Positions 15,837 through 23,155 of a stretch of DNA of 26,815 bases are shown here, piece by piece. The stretch covers positions 1 to 26,815 of the forward strand of contig CAZSDG010000009.1 in NCBI GenBank assembly GCA_964605575.1. Reading direction: 5' to 3'. The translations under genes were made by a program, and so were the position numbers. Origin of the DNA: JAAZHN01 sp964605575 (GTDB lineage Bacteria > Bacillota_I > Bacilli_A > RF39 > UBA660). The notes beneath the pieces are model-generated. The model ran no database searches. It saw nothing but the letters and a program-made list of their open reading frames with translations, and had not been told where the DNA came from. Position 1 is the stretch's first letter. Every line of letters starts with the position of its first letter.

Positions 15837-16828
15837 GGAGTAGGAACTGCTCCAAAGATTGCATCAATAATTTGTTCAACTGAGACATTATCAGCAACGG
15901 CAGAGAAGTTTAGTGAAATACGATGTCTTAAGACACTATGTCTTAATTCTTTAATATCTTCTGGAATTACATGGGTTCTACCATTAATTAGGGCTAAAGC
16001 TTTAGCGCATTGCATAAAAGCAATTGAGCCTCTTGTACTGGCTCCAAGGTTAATATATTCTGCTAAATTTCTGGGAATATAATTTTGCGGAAATCTAGTT
16101 GCTAACATTATTTGAGTAATATATTTTTTTATTGCTTCATCTAAATAAACTTTATCTGTTAATTTTTGGAGATAACTTAAGTCTTCAATTTTTAATACGG
16201 CTTTAGGATTATCAAACACTTTTCTTTCCAAACGATTTAAAATTTCAACTTCCTCATTAGCTGTTGGATAATTAACTTTTTCTTTAAGAAGAAATCTATC
16301 TAATTGAGCTTCAGCTAATAAGTATGTTCCTTCTTGTTCAATTGGATTTTGAGTAGCAATGACAACGAATATTTCAGGCAGTTTATAGATTTTACCATCA
16401 ATAGTGATTTGTTTTTCTTGCATTGCTTCCAAGGTTGCACTTTGTGTTTTAGCACTTGAACGGTTAATTTCATCAAGCAAAACAAAGTTAGCATAAATAG
16501 GCCCAACTTTTGTTTCGAAGTTACTATTGGCATAATTAAATATTTGTGTTCCTATAATATCGCTTGGTAAAAGGTCAGGGGTACATTGGATTCTCGAGAA
16601 CTTACCATTAACGGCTTCAGTTAAGATTTTAGCCGCGGTTGTTTTTGCTAAGCCAGGTACCGATTCTAACAAAATATGACCATTTGCCATCAAAGAGATT
16701 AGTAATGCTTTGGCTAAACTTGCTTGACCGACAATTCTTTCTGAATAATAGTTGTTAATCGTAGTTACTATCTCATTACTACGATTGAGCTCCTCGGGTG
16801 AAATTTTAATTTGTTGATTATTTTCCAT
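15833..16828 (-). CDS. moxR: MoxR-family AAA+ ATPase
   Basis: 331 residues. Chaperone-like AAA+ ATPase thought to remodel or activate vWA-domain partners. Motifs: Walker A as the MoxR variant ESVPGLAKT (55-63), Walker B VLLDEINR (116-123), sensor 1 IATQNP (157-162), the EGTYLLAEAQLDRF segment carrying the arginine finger region, and a C-terminal lid with RGSIAFMQCAKALALINGR. First gene of a six-gene operon in which every junction overlaps. A TTG nine codons upstream could extend the protein, but the ATG at 16828 gives the normal MoxR N-terminus and follows a weak AAAGAAG site. Confidence 0.92.
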   Translation of the reverse strand: MENNQQIKISPEELNRSNEIVTTINNYYSERIVGQASLAKALLISLMANGHILLESVPGLAKTTAAKILTEAVNGKFSRIQCTPDLLPSDIIGTQIFNYANSNFETKVGPIYANFVLLDEINRSSAKTQSATLEAMQEKQITIDGKIYKLPEIFVVIATQNPIEQEGTYLLAEAQLDRFLLKEKVNYPTANEEVEILNRLERKVFDNPKAVLKIEDLSYLQKLTDKVYLDEAIKKYITQIMLATRFPQNYIPRNLAEYINLGASTRGSIAFMQCAKALALINGRTHVIPEDIKELRHSVLRHRISLNFSAVADNVSVEQIIDAIFGAVPTP

Positions 16829-16893
16829 CTTTTCATTCTTCTTTCTATTTAACAAACAATTTCATTTGTTTATTATTTACCATCTAATTTAAT

Positions 16894-16920
16894 ATTATAC
16901 TATTTTTCAGTAAACCTCAA
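16894..16920 (-). promoter_or_regulatory. Possible promoter of the moxR operon
   Basis: On the minus strand a perfect -10 TATAAT (16894-16899) has TTGAGG (16915-16920) as -35, at a short 15-bp spacing. The leader to the moxR ATG would be about 60 bases and contains a small AACAAA/TTTGTT hairpin (16851-16870). Confidence 0.5.
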
Positions 16921-16922
16921 GC

Positions 16923-16975
16923 AAGTAATTGAAAAACATTGAAAAAAATATTGTAAATAATATTGTCAATTACTT
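16923..16975. repeat. 10-bp perfect inverted repeat between divergent promoters
   Basis: AAGTAATTGA (16923-16932) and its exact reverse complement TCAATTACTT (16966-16975), 33 bases apart. The spacer carries two ATTGAAAAA direct repeats and two AATATTGT repeats. The array sits just upstream of the moxR promoter and about 50 bases upstream of the zinc-ribbon gene's -10, where a shared operator could lie. In DNA this AT-rich, short repeats also arise by chance. Confidence 0.4.
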
Positions 16976-17027
16976 AAAAATATATAAAAAGACTATATAT
17001 ATTAATAATATTATGCTATTCTAGATT

Positions 17028-17033
17028 TATAAT
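17028..17033 (+). promoter_or_regulatory. -10 element upstream of the zinc-ribbon gene
   Basis: A perfect TATAAT with no convincing -35 at 16-18 bp. It is followed at once by AAAGGTGTG, so a GTG at 17040 could be used, but the ATG at 17085 is the better start. Confidence 0.4.
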
Positions 17034-17084
17034 AAAGGTGTGTTTTATTTGAAATGCACTAATAAAGAAGAAAGAAGGAAAAAA

Positions 17085-17924
17085 ATGAATTGTACAAATT
17101 GCGGAAATTTACTTACCCCTGAAGATCGCTTTTGTAAAAACTGTGGAACTCCGGCAAATAATCCCGGCCCAGTAACAAATAATATGATGAACAATAGCGG
17201 AATGCCAAATAATCAACAAATGAATGGAATGGGCTATTACCCTCAACAAATGCCTGGTAACAAACAAAATAAATCAGTTATTATTGCAATAATTGTTGGT
17301 GTGGTTGTTGTCGCATTATTAATTGTTGGTATAATCTTAATCCCAAAATTAATTGACAAACCAGGTAATAATGGTGGAGGTGGGACAACTGATGATCCAT
17401 CTGTTTCGGTAAGTTCTAAAACACCAGGAGTCGCGACTACTCAAACCTATAAAGTTGATTTTTCTGGATTTACATTTACTTTACCAGAAACAATGGATTA
17501 TGAGATAGAAAGCGATACCTTATCAATTGGCGATAAAGAAAGAACTTGGTTAGTTCAATTATTACTTGGTGAAGGTAGCTTTGATACTATAAAACAAAAT
17601 AAATTTAAAATTCAAGATAATTTTATACAAGAAGGATTTTCGGCAAAACCAGCTGAATTAAAAACAATAAATGGTAAAGAGTATGTTACAGTCGAACTTG
17701 GTTTAGAAGGTAAAGAAATAGTCGGAGCATACACTAAAATGGGCCCAATTACCTTTGCTTGGATTGCTTGTTATAATCAAGACGGTACAGTAGATTATAA
17801 TATATTAAACGAAATTACGCCTGTTATAGCTTCGGCAAAATATAAAGACCCATCTGAGGGTCTAAGAGATTCTGGAACGTTTAATTTTGATCGAAATAAA
17901 CTTTCTGAAAGTGCTAAGCATTAA
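17085..17924 (+). CDS. Zinc-ribbon membrane protein with extracytoplasmic domain
   Basis: 279 residues from the preferred ATG. The protein opens with a zinc ribbon, Cys3-x2-Cys6 and Cys17-x2-Cys20 (MNCTNCGN, RFCKNCGTP). A low-complexity Asn/Met/Gln/Pro linker (about 25-62) leads to one strong membrane helix (about 64-86), a Gly-rich spacer, and an outside domain of about 160 residues (from about 120) with FSGFTFTLPETMDYEI. The ribbon faces the cytoplasm. This plan is common in uncharacterised Firmicutes proteins; the outer domain is not recognised. A GTG at 17040 adds 15 residues, but AGAAGG six bases before 17085 and the ribbon at residue 1 favour the ATG. It is divergent from the moxR operon. 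Confidence 0.75.
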   Translation: MNCTNCGNLLTPEDRFCKNCGTPANNPGPVTNNMMNNSGMPNNQQMNGMGYYPQQMPGNKQNKSVIIAIIVGVVVVALLIVGIILIPKLIDKPGNNGGGGTTDDPSVSVSSKTPGVATTQTYKVDFSGFTFTLPETMDYEIESDTLSIGDKERTWLVQLLLGEGSFDTIKQNKFKIQDNFIQEGFSAKPAELKTINGKEYVTVELGLEGKEIVGAYTKMGPITFAWIACYNQDGTVDYNILNEITPVIASAKYKDPSEGLRDSGTFNFDRNKLSESAKH

Positions 17925-17928
17925 TAAA

Positions 17929-17957
17929 TTGACTAATTAATTTTATTATGCTAAAGT
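17929..17957 (+). promoter_or_regulatory. Promoter of rpmB
   Basis: TTGACT (17929-17934), a 17-bp spacer and TAAAGT (17952-17957) with the extended TG at 17949-17950. It begins five bases after the stop of the zinc-ribbon gene. Confidence 0.55.
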
Positions 17958-17984
17958 TTAATAGTATTTTGAGGAGGAATAAAC

Positions 17985-18143
17985 ATGGCAAAAAAAGTAT
18001 CAACTAAAAAACCATTGGCTGGTAATAAACGTTCGCATGCATTAAATGCAACAAGAAGAACCCAAAAACCAAATTTACAAAATAAAACTATTGATGGTGA
18101 AAAGGTAATTATTAGTGCAAGAGAAGCAAAAAAATTAAAATAA
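17985..18143 (+). CDS. rpmB: Ribosomal protein bL28
   Basis: 52 residues, with a textbook GAGGAGG site (17971-17977). L28 features are clear: KKPLAGNKRSHALNATRRT at about 8-26, aligning with the TAGNNRSHAMNASKRT segment of Bacillus L28, then PNLQNKTIDGE and the closing ISAREAKKL. It is about ten residues shorter than the 62-residue Bacillus protein, having lost parts of the middle strand and the C-terminal tail, and has no cysteine. It has its own promoter and terminator, as rpmB often does. Confidence 0.9.
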   Translation: MAKKVSTKKPLAGNKRSHALNATRRTQKPNLQNKTIDGEKVIISAREAKKLK

Positions 18144-18162
18144 GGGTAACCTTATTTTTTTT
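18137..18162 (+). terminator. Rho-independent terminator of rpmB
   Basis: AAAATAAGG (18137-18145), loop GTAA, CCTTATTTT (18150-18158), then more T. The stem includes the rpmB stop codon. Confidence 0.9.
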
Positions 18163-18164
18163 AT

Positions 18165-18196
18165 AAAAAAACATTACTGTTTTAGTAATGTTTTTA
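18165..18196. terminator. Terminator of prsA (bidirectional shape)
   Basis: An A-run then ACATTACT (18171-18178), a 5-base loop, AGTAATGT (18184-18191) and a T-run. It ends prsA on the minus strand and overlaps its stop. The stem core CATTACT/AGTAATG is the same as in the terminator at 11899-11927. Confidence 0.85.
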
Positions 18197-19222
18197 TTTT
18201 CGATCCTTTTCATTAGCTGAATTAATTAAATAATTCATATATTGTGAATATTGTTCGCTAAGCTCTGAGTCAGTTATTTTCATATCGTTTTTCTTACGTA
18301 AATCAATTAATGAATCAACTTTTAAAACAGAATTCTTATCAATTTTATCTTCAACGATTTTATCAACTATCTCTTTTTTAGAATCTTCTAAACTAGCTTT
18401 ATCTTTAGTTTCCACTTTTAAGATTATGTTATATCCTAATTCGGTTTTAATTGGTTTTTTACTTAGCTCACCAACTTTTAAGACACCAAATACTTCATCA
18501 TCAAAAGCTTTTTCCATCACGCCTTTATTAAAGAAGTCTAAGTCTCCACCTTTATCTTTTGTTCCAGGATCGTCAGATTTTTCTTTAGCAACTTTCGCAA
18601 ATTCTTCTTCTAAATTTTTTGCTTTGCTTAATTCAGCGATTATTTCTTCAGCTTTTTTTAAAGCTTTTTCATCTTCTTCTTTTTTTTCTTGAGTAGTCAT
18701 ACTATTTGTTACATTAGGCTTTATTAATATGTAACTAGCACGGACATCACCAACTATTTCTGAATCATAGTAAGTTTTAATTTCTTTATCTGTTACTTTA
18801 GTCGCTACATAATCTTTAGTATATTTTTCTCTTAATAAGTTTAAGTATAAAGTTCTTTCTAATGCTTCAACAGTATTAACACCATATGATTGTCTTAAAT
18901 ATTGATTAAAGAAATCTTGATTAAAATTTGCTCCTTTATAACCAAACATTGTTTTAATTCTTTCGACTTCTTCTTTGGCTTCTTCCTTAATCGTATCTAA
19001 TTCATCTTTATATTTACTTTCTAATAGTGTTTTATCAATTAATTCAATTAATGAACCTAAAGCATAAGTTTCTTTCATTTCTTTGTATAAAGTATCATTA
19101 CTTACTTTTAAATTTTCTTTAAAGGTAACGATTGCTTCTTCACCATTTTTCAATTTAGGAACTTCACCACAACCAACTGCTAAAAGTACTACTCCTGTTA
19201 AAATTAATATTTTTTTCTTCAT
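18194..19222 (-). CDS. prsA: Foldase lipoprotein PrsA (parvulin peptidyl-prolyl isomerase)
   Basis: 342 residues. A secreted, lipid-anchored chaperone that folds exported proteins outside the membrane. The N-terminus is a lipoprotein signal: MKKK, a hydrophobic core, and lipobox LAVGC with Cys18 the predicted lipidated residue. A helical SurA-N-like segment follows, and the parvulin domain spans roughly 145-255, with RASYILIK at its start, KEKSDDPGTKDKGGDLDFF in the centre and GELSKKPIKTELGYNIILK at its end. The longer reading frame to 19276 is rejected: it would place 18 residues before the signal peptide, and AAGGAGG lies just before 19222. Divergent from queA. Confidence 0.92.
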   Translation of the reverse strand: MKKKILILTGVVLLAVGCGEVPKLKNGEEAIVTFKENLKVSNDTLYKEMKETYALGSLIELIDKTLLESKYKDELDTIKEEAKEEVERIKTMFGYKGANFNQDFFNQYLRQSYGVNTVEALERTLYLNLLREKYTKDYVATKVTDKEIKTYYDSEIVGDVRASYILIKPNVTNSMTTQEKKEEDEKALKKAEEIIAELSKAKNLEEEFAKVAKEKSDDPGTKDKGGDLDFFNKGVMEKAFDDEVFGVLKVGELSKKPIKTELGYNIILKVETKDKASLEDSKKEIVDKIVEDKIDKNSVLKVDSLIDLRKKNDMKITDSELSEQYSQYMNYLINSANEKDRK

Positions 19223-19244
19223 AATATCCTCCTTGACAATAAAT

Positions 19245-19273
19245 AATATAACAATTAATTTATTATCTTGCAA
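19245..19273 (-). promoter_or_regulatory. Promoter of prsA
   Basis: On the minus strand: TTGCAA (19268-19273), a 17-bp spacer and TATATT (19245-19250), with the extended TG one base before the -10. Confidence 0.65.
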
Positions 19274-19293
19274 CAATAATCAATCTATTATCA

Positions 19294-19322
19294 TGGACTT
19301 TTATCTTAACATTAATTATAAT
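19294..19322 (+). promoter_or_regulatory. Promoter of queA
   Basis: TGGACT (19294-19299), a 17-bp spacer and a perfect TATAAT (19317-19322). The predicted start point at about 19329 coincides with GGTGAT, leaving a leader of about ten bases. I saw no preQ1 riboswitch. Confidence 0.55.
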
Positions 19323-19338
19323 TTATGTGGTGATATTA

Positions 19339-20361
19339 ATGAAAACAGAAGATTTTAACTATGAGTTACCTGAAAACTTAATTGCTCAGACACCGCTTTT
19401 AGATCGAAGTACATCTAAATTATTAATTTTAGATAAAAAAACAGGAAGTATTCAACATGAATCATTTGCTAATATTGTTAATTATTTGGATTCTAATGAT
19501 GTTTTGGTAATAAATGATACAAAAGTAATTCCAGCTAGGTTAATAGGTACTAAAGAAGAAACGGGTGCAGTTATCGAAATATTATTATTGCATGAAATAG
19601 TTAATGATGAGTGGGAGTGTTTAGCTAAACCAGTAAAGAGATTAAAAATTGGTACAATAATAAAATTTTCTGATAATTTAATAGCGAATATAATTGAAAT
19701 AAAAAGTGAAGGTATAGTTGTTGTTAAATTATTTTATAAGGGTATTTTAATGGAAATATTAAATGAGCTTGGGGAAATGCCTTTACCACCATATATTCAT
19801 GAGCAGCTAAAAGATAAAGAAAGATATCAAACAGTTTATGCTAAAAATATCGGCAGTGCAGCAGCACCAACAGCTGGCTTTCATTTTACAGAAGATTTAT
19901 TAAAAAAAATTAAAGAAAAAGGCATTAAAATTGTTAATGTTACATTACATGTTGGTTTAGGAACATTTAGACCAGTTCAAGTTCTCGATGTTACTAAACA
20001 TGAAATGCACAGTGAATATTATCAAATGTCTAAATATACAGCAGAAGTATTAAATGAGTCCAAGAATAACAATAAAAGAATTATTGCTGTTGGCACAACT
20101 TCAACTAGAGTTTTAGAAACAATTATGAGCGAATACAATGAATTTAAAGAATGTTCTGGTCAAACAAATATCTTTATTTATCCAGGTTACAAATTTAAAG
20201 GAATAGATGCTTTGATAACTAATTTTCATTTACCAAAAAGCACATTATTAATGCTTGTCAGTGCTTTTTCAACTAAAGAAATAATTATGAATGCCTATCA
20301 AGAAGCAATTAAAAATAACTATAGATTCTTTTCTTTTGGTGATTCAATGTTTATTAAATAG
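19339..20361 (+). CDS. queA: S-adenosylmethionine:tRNA ribosyltransferase-isomerase QueA
   Basis: Adds the cyclopentane-like epoxy ring to preQ1 in tRNA wobble position 34, using the ribosyl part of SAM; the product is epoxyqueuosine. 340 residues, the usual length. Motifs: FNYELPENLIAQTPLLDRS at the start, DVLVINDTKVIPARL, EILLLHE, GEMPLPPYI, GSAAAPTAGFHFT, NVTLHVGLGTFRPV, and the C-terminal NFHLPKSTLLMLVSAF. Upstream GTG codons at 19327 and 19330 are in frame, but the ATG at 19339 gives the family N-terminus and GGTGAT serves as ribosome binding site. The usual partner tgt lies downstream, separated by two unrelated genes. Confidence 0.95.
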   Translation: MKTEDFNYELPENLIAQTPLLDRSTSKLLILDKKTGSIQHESFANIVNYLDSNDVLVINDTKVIPARLIGTKEETGAVIEILLLHEIVNDEWECLAKPVKRLKIGTIIKFSDNLIANIIEIKSEGIVVVKLFYKGILMEILNELGEMPLPPYIHEQLKDKERYQTVYAKNIGSAAAPTAGFHFTEDLLKKIKEKGIKIVNVTLHVGLGTFRPVQVLDVTKHEMHSEYYQMSKYTAEVLNESKNNNKRIIAVGTTSTRVLETIMSEYNEFKECSGQTNIFIYPGYKFKGIDALITNFHLPKSTLLMLVSAFSTKEIIMNAYQEAIKNNYRFFSFGDSMFIK

Positions 20362-20389
20362 TTGAAATCTTGAAGAAATCATGTATAAT
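20362..20389 (+). promoter_or_regulatory. Promoter of the acyltransferase gene
   Basis: TTGAAA (20362-20367), a 16-bp spacer and TATAAT (20384-20389). It begins on the base after the queA stop, so the acyltransferase does not depend on queA transcription. Confidence 0.65.
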
Positions 20390-20414
20390 AACAGTGATTT
20401 GAAGGGGATATATA

Positions 20415-21290
20415 ATGCAAAAAATTAAGGAAAATATTTTTGATAAAGTAAAAAGAGGAATGAATCCAACACTAGCAAAAGGCTTAAAAGCAACTAGAAA
20501 ACACAATTTAACTATAATTAATGAACATCCTGATGTTAAACAAGCTATCTATGTTGCTAACCATTATGATTCTAAAGATATTCCAGTAGCATTAGAGTCT
20601 ATTGATAGACATTCTTATGTTTTAATAAGCGATGAAGATAGGTTTACTCCAGGTGGCATTATGCTTAGTATTAATGGAGCACTTTGGCTTAATAGAAGAC
20701 ATAAAAAGTCAAGACAAAAGGCTGCTAAAAAAGTTTTGAAACATTTAGCTAAAGGACATAATATACTAATTTATCCAGAAGCAACATGGAATTTATCGCC
20801 AAATCTATTAATGTTACCAATGAATTATGGGGTGATTGGTTTTTCGCTAGAGACTAATGTGCCAATAATTCCAATTGGAACTTATTATAAAGATAATAAC
20901 TACTATGTTAAATTTGGTGAGCCATTTTATCCTGGGCAAACCGATTACCCAATCATAAGAGAATCTGCTTTAAAAGTTCTTGAAGGTAATGAAAAGTCTA
21001 TAGAAGCTATTAGAGATTTAAGAGATCAACTAGCGACTTTAAGAATCGAATTAATGGAGAATTTTCCAATAGCTAATCGCCAAGAATTGGCTAATAATTA
21101 TTGGGAAGAAGATATAGCTAGACGATATAATGCTTATAAGAGAGGGAAAAAAGACCCTGCGGGTGTTAAAAAGTATGAATCTCAATTTATTTTTAGAGAC
21201 AAGAAAATAATAACTCCAGAAGAAGCATTTTCTTATATAAATCCTGTAAACAATAATGAAGAAATTGTCAAATTGCTGGTAAAAAAATAA
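20415..21290 (+). CDS. PlsC-type 1-acyl-glycerophosphate acyltransferase family protein
   Basis: 291 residues. The family transfers acyl chains to lysophosphatidate or related acceptors at the inner face of the membrane. The catalytic NHx4D box is NHYDSKD (49-55). The second box reads YPEATW at 120-125, where most PlsC proteins have PEG-S/T-R, so the Gly is replaced by Ala. VPIIPIGTYY supplies the conserved VPIIPV strand. There is no N-terminal membrane helix, and the C-terminal 90 residues extend beyond the core domain (ANNYWEEDIARRYNAYKRG). The exact acceptor is unknown. Start supported by GAAGGGG and its own promoter. Confidence 0.8.
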   Translation: MQKIKENIFDKVKRGMNPTLAKGLKATRKHNLTIINEHPDVKQAIYVANHYDSKDIPVALESIDRHSYVLISDEDRFTPGGIMLSINGALWLNRRHKKSRQKAAKKVLKHLAKGHNILIYPEATWNLSPNLLMLPMNYGVIGFSLETNVPIIPIGTYYKDNNYYVKFGEPFYPGQTDYPIIRESALKVLEGNEKSIEAIRDLRDQLATLRIELMENFPIANRQELANNYWEEDIARRYNAYKRGKKDPAGVKKYESQFIFRDKKIITPEEAFSYINPVNNNEEIVKLLVKK

Positions 21291-21306
21291 AATAAAATAA
21301 TAATCA

Positions 21307-21315
21307 TGCTATACT
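21307..21315 (+). promoter_or_regulatory. Extended -10 promoter of the hybrid kinase gene
   Basis: TG, one base, TATACT (21310-21315): a full extended -10. No -35 match stands out in the A-rich DNA upstream. Confidence 0.5.
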
Positions 21316-21339
21316 GATAATTAGTATAGGATGTGTGTT

Positions 21340-23145
21340 ATGTATAATTTATATATTCCAGTTCAGTCTTTGCTTATTCTTTTATTAATAATGATTATCT
21401 TTTTTTCTAAGAAAAAAATTATTACTAGTGAAACTAGAATTTATGGTATTTTACTAGGACTTAGTTTATTAAATATTATCTTAAATATTACGGCAATTTA
21501 TTTAGCTTATAAACATGGTGTTCCCGATATACTATATTTATTAAATCATTTAGACTTACCAATATATTTTTTCTGGGCATCTTTATTTTGTTTGTACCTT
21601 TTATATATATTTTTAGGACAAGAAAAATTTAAACTTTATAAAAAAATAAGGATTTTTGTTATTTTAATAAATTTTATTTTGATAGTTATTAGTTTGTTTT
21701 TACCACTAGAAGTAATTAATGAAAACGGTATAATGTATGCTAAAGGTACGTGTGTTAATTTTGCTTATACTATTTCAACAATCTATTTAATATTATCTGT
21801 GATATTAACTGCTCTTTTGATAATAAAAAACAAGGAATTCAAAAAAATTATTCCTGTTCTTTCTTTAATTGTATTAGGAACTACAGTCGCGGTCATCAAC
21901 CGTTTTATTCCCCAACTCATTATTGTTCCATCGATGTTAGTTCTTTTAGAATTAATTATGTACTTTACGATTGAAAATCCAGATTATAAACTAATGTTAG
22001 AAATGAGTTTGATTAAAGAAGAAGCAATTAAAGCTAATAATGCAAAAACTGATTTTTTATCAAGTATGAGTCATGAAATAAGAACTCCTTTAAATGCAAT
22101 TGTTGGTTTTAGTCATATTATTAAAGATGCTGAGGATTTGGCAGAAGCAAAAGAAAATGCTTCTGATATTGTTTCAGCTTCTAATGTATTATTAGAAATG
22201 GTAAATGGAATTTTAGATGTTTCCAAGATAGAATCTGGTAATATGACTTTAGAAGTAGAACAATATGAGTTGAAAAAACTAGTTGAAACTGTCATTAATA
22301 CAATTAAGAATAGAGCCCAAGAAAAAAACTTAGAAATGCGAGTTAACTTGGCAGAAGATTTACCAAAATTTTTAATTGGTGATCAAGCTAATATTAAAAA
22401 AATACTTTTAAATCTTTTGACAAATGCTGTTAAGTATACAAATGAAGGTTTTGTTAGTCTTAATATTCATTGTATTAATAAAAATGATATTTGTAATTTA
22501 ATAATTAATGTTGAAGACAGTGGTCGGGGAATTAAACCAGAATATATAGATAAATTATTTGTTAAATTTAACCGTTTAGATATGGACAAAAATACAACAA
22601 CAGAAGGAACAGGATTAGGTTTGGCTATAACAAAAAAGTTAATTGAATTAATGAATGGTCAAATATTTGTTCACAGTGTATATGGAACAGGTAGTAGATT
22701 TAATGTTGTATTACCCCAAAAAATGAGTGAGTTTGTTGAAGTGTCGCTTCCAAAGGTTGAAAACGATGAAAAACCAATATTTACTAATAAAACTGTGTTG
22801 TTAATTGACGATAATACAATTAATTTAAAAATAGGGACTAGGTTATTAAAACAATATGGGTTAGAAGTTGTAGGGTGTTTAAGTGCCTTTAATGCTATGG
22901 ATTTAATTAATCAAGGTAGAAAACTTGATTTAGTACTTTGTGATGATATGATGCCTAATATGACAGGAACAAAACTAATGAAAAAATTAAAAGCCAGCGG
23001 TTATAAAACACCGATTGTTGTTATAACTGCTAATGCTATGGTAGAACATAAAGATCAATATATTAAGTCTGGCTTTGATGATTATTTAGGCAAACCAATT
23101 GAGATCGTTGAATTAGTAAGAGTTCTAAATAAATTTTTAACGTAA
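21340..23145 (+). CDS. Hybrid sensor histidine kinase with receiver domain
   Basis: 601 residues. The N-terminal third is six or seven membrane helices (about 1-212), resembling the 7TM input region of some histidine kinases. The kinase follows: HisKA with SHEIRTPLNAI and phospho-accepting His245; HATPase with N-box NLLTNAVKYT, G1 box DSGRGI and G2 box GTGLGLAITKK. A C-terminal receiver domain (about 483-600) has acidic DD, phospho-Asp535 in LVLCDDMMP, Thr in VITANAM, and Lys585 in GKP. A hybrid kinase normally passes phosphate through an Hpt domain; this protein has none, but the gene at 24628 supplies one. The upstream ATG at 21331 is part of the AGGATG ribosome binding site, so 21340 is preferred. 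The ligand is unknown. Confidence 0.9.
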   Translation: MYNLYIPVQSLLILLLIMIIFFSKKKIITSETRIYGILLGLSLLNIILNITAIYLAYKHGVPDILYLLNHLDLPIYFFWASLFCLYLLYIFLGQEKFKLYKKIRIFVILINFILIVISLFLPLEVINENGIMYAKGTCVNFAYTISTIYLILSVILTALLIIKNKEFKKIIPVLSLIVLGTTVAVINRFIPQLIIVPSMLVLLELIMYFTIENPDYKLMLEMSLIKEEAIKANNAKTDFLSSMSHEIRTPLNAIVGFSHIIKDAEDLAEAKENASDIVSASNVLLEMVNGILDVSKIESGNMTLEVEQYELKKLVETVINTIKNRAQEKNLEMRVNLAEDLPKFLIGDQANIKKILLNLLTNAVKYTNEGFVSLNIHCINKNDICNLIINVEDSGRGIKPEYIDKLFVKFNRLDMDKNTTTEGTGLGLAITKKLIELMNGQIFVHSVYGTGSRFNVVLPQKMSEFVEVSLPKVENDEKPIFTNKTVLLIDDNTINLKIGTRLLKQYGLEVVGCLSAFNAMDLINQGRKLDLVLCDDMMPNMTGTKLMKKLKASGYKTPIVVITANAMVEHKDQYIKSGFDDYLGKPIEIVELVRVLNKFLT

Positions 23146-23155
23146 GGAAGTTAGT

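Noticed and set aside
16933..16965. CRISPR-like or phage attachment repeats in the AT-rich spacer
   Set aside because: The ATTGAAAAA and AATATTGT repeats are 8-9 bases, only two copies each, without regular spacing or nearby cas or integrase genes.
16829..17084. tRNA or other structured RNA in the longest gene-free stretch
   Set aside because: No cloverleaf, no GTTCRANNC-type T-loop and no GC-rich stems; only promoters and the short inverted repeat.
18426..18692. Plus-strand open frame antisense to prsA, rich in Ser and Phe
   Set aside because: It mirrors the Lys/Glu-rich parvulin coding region and has no ribosome binding site. The same applies to 19083-19358.
19223..19338. preQ1 riboswitch upstream of queA
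   Set aside because: The leader after the predicted start point is only about ten bases, and no small pseudoknot with the usual A-rich tail was seen.
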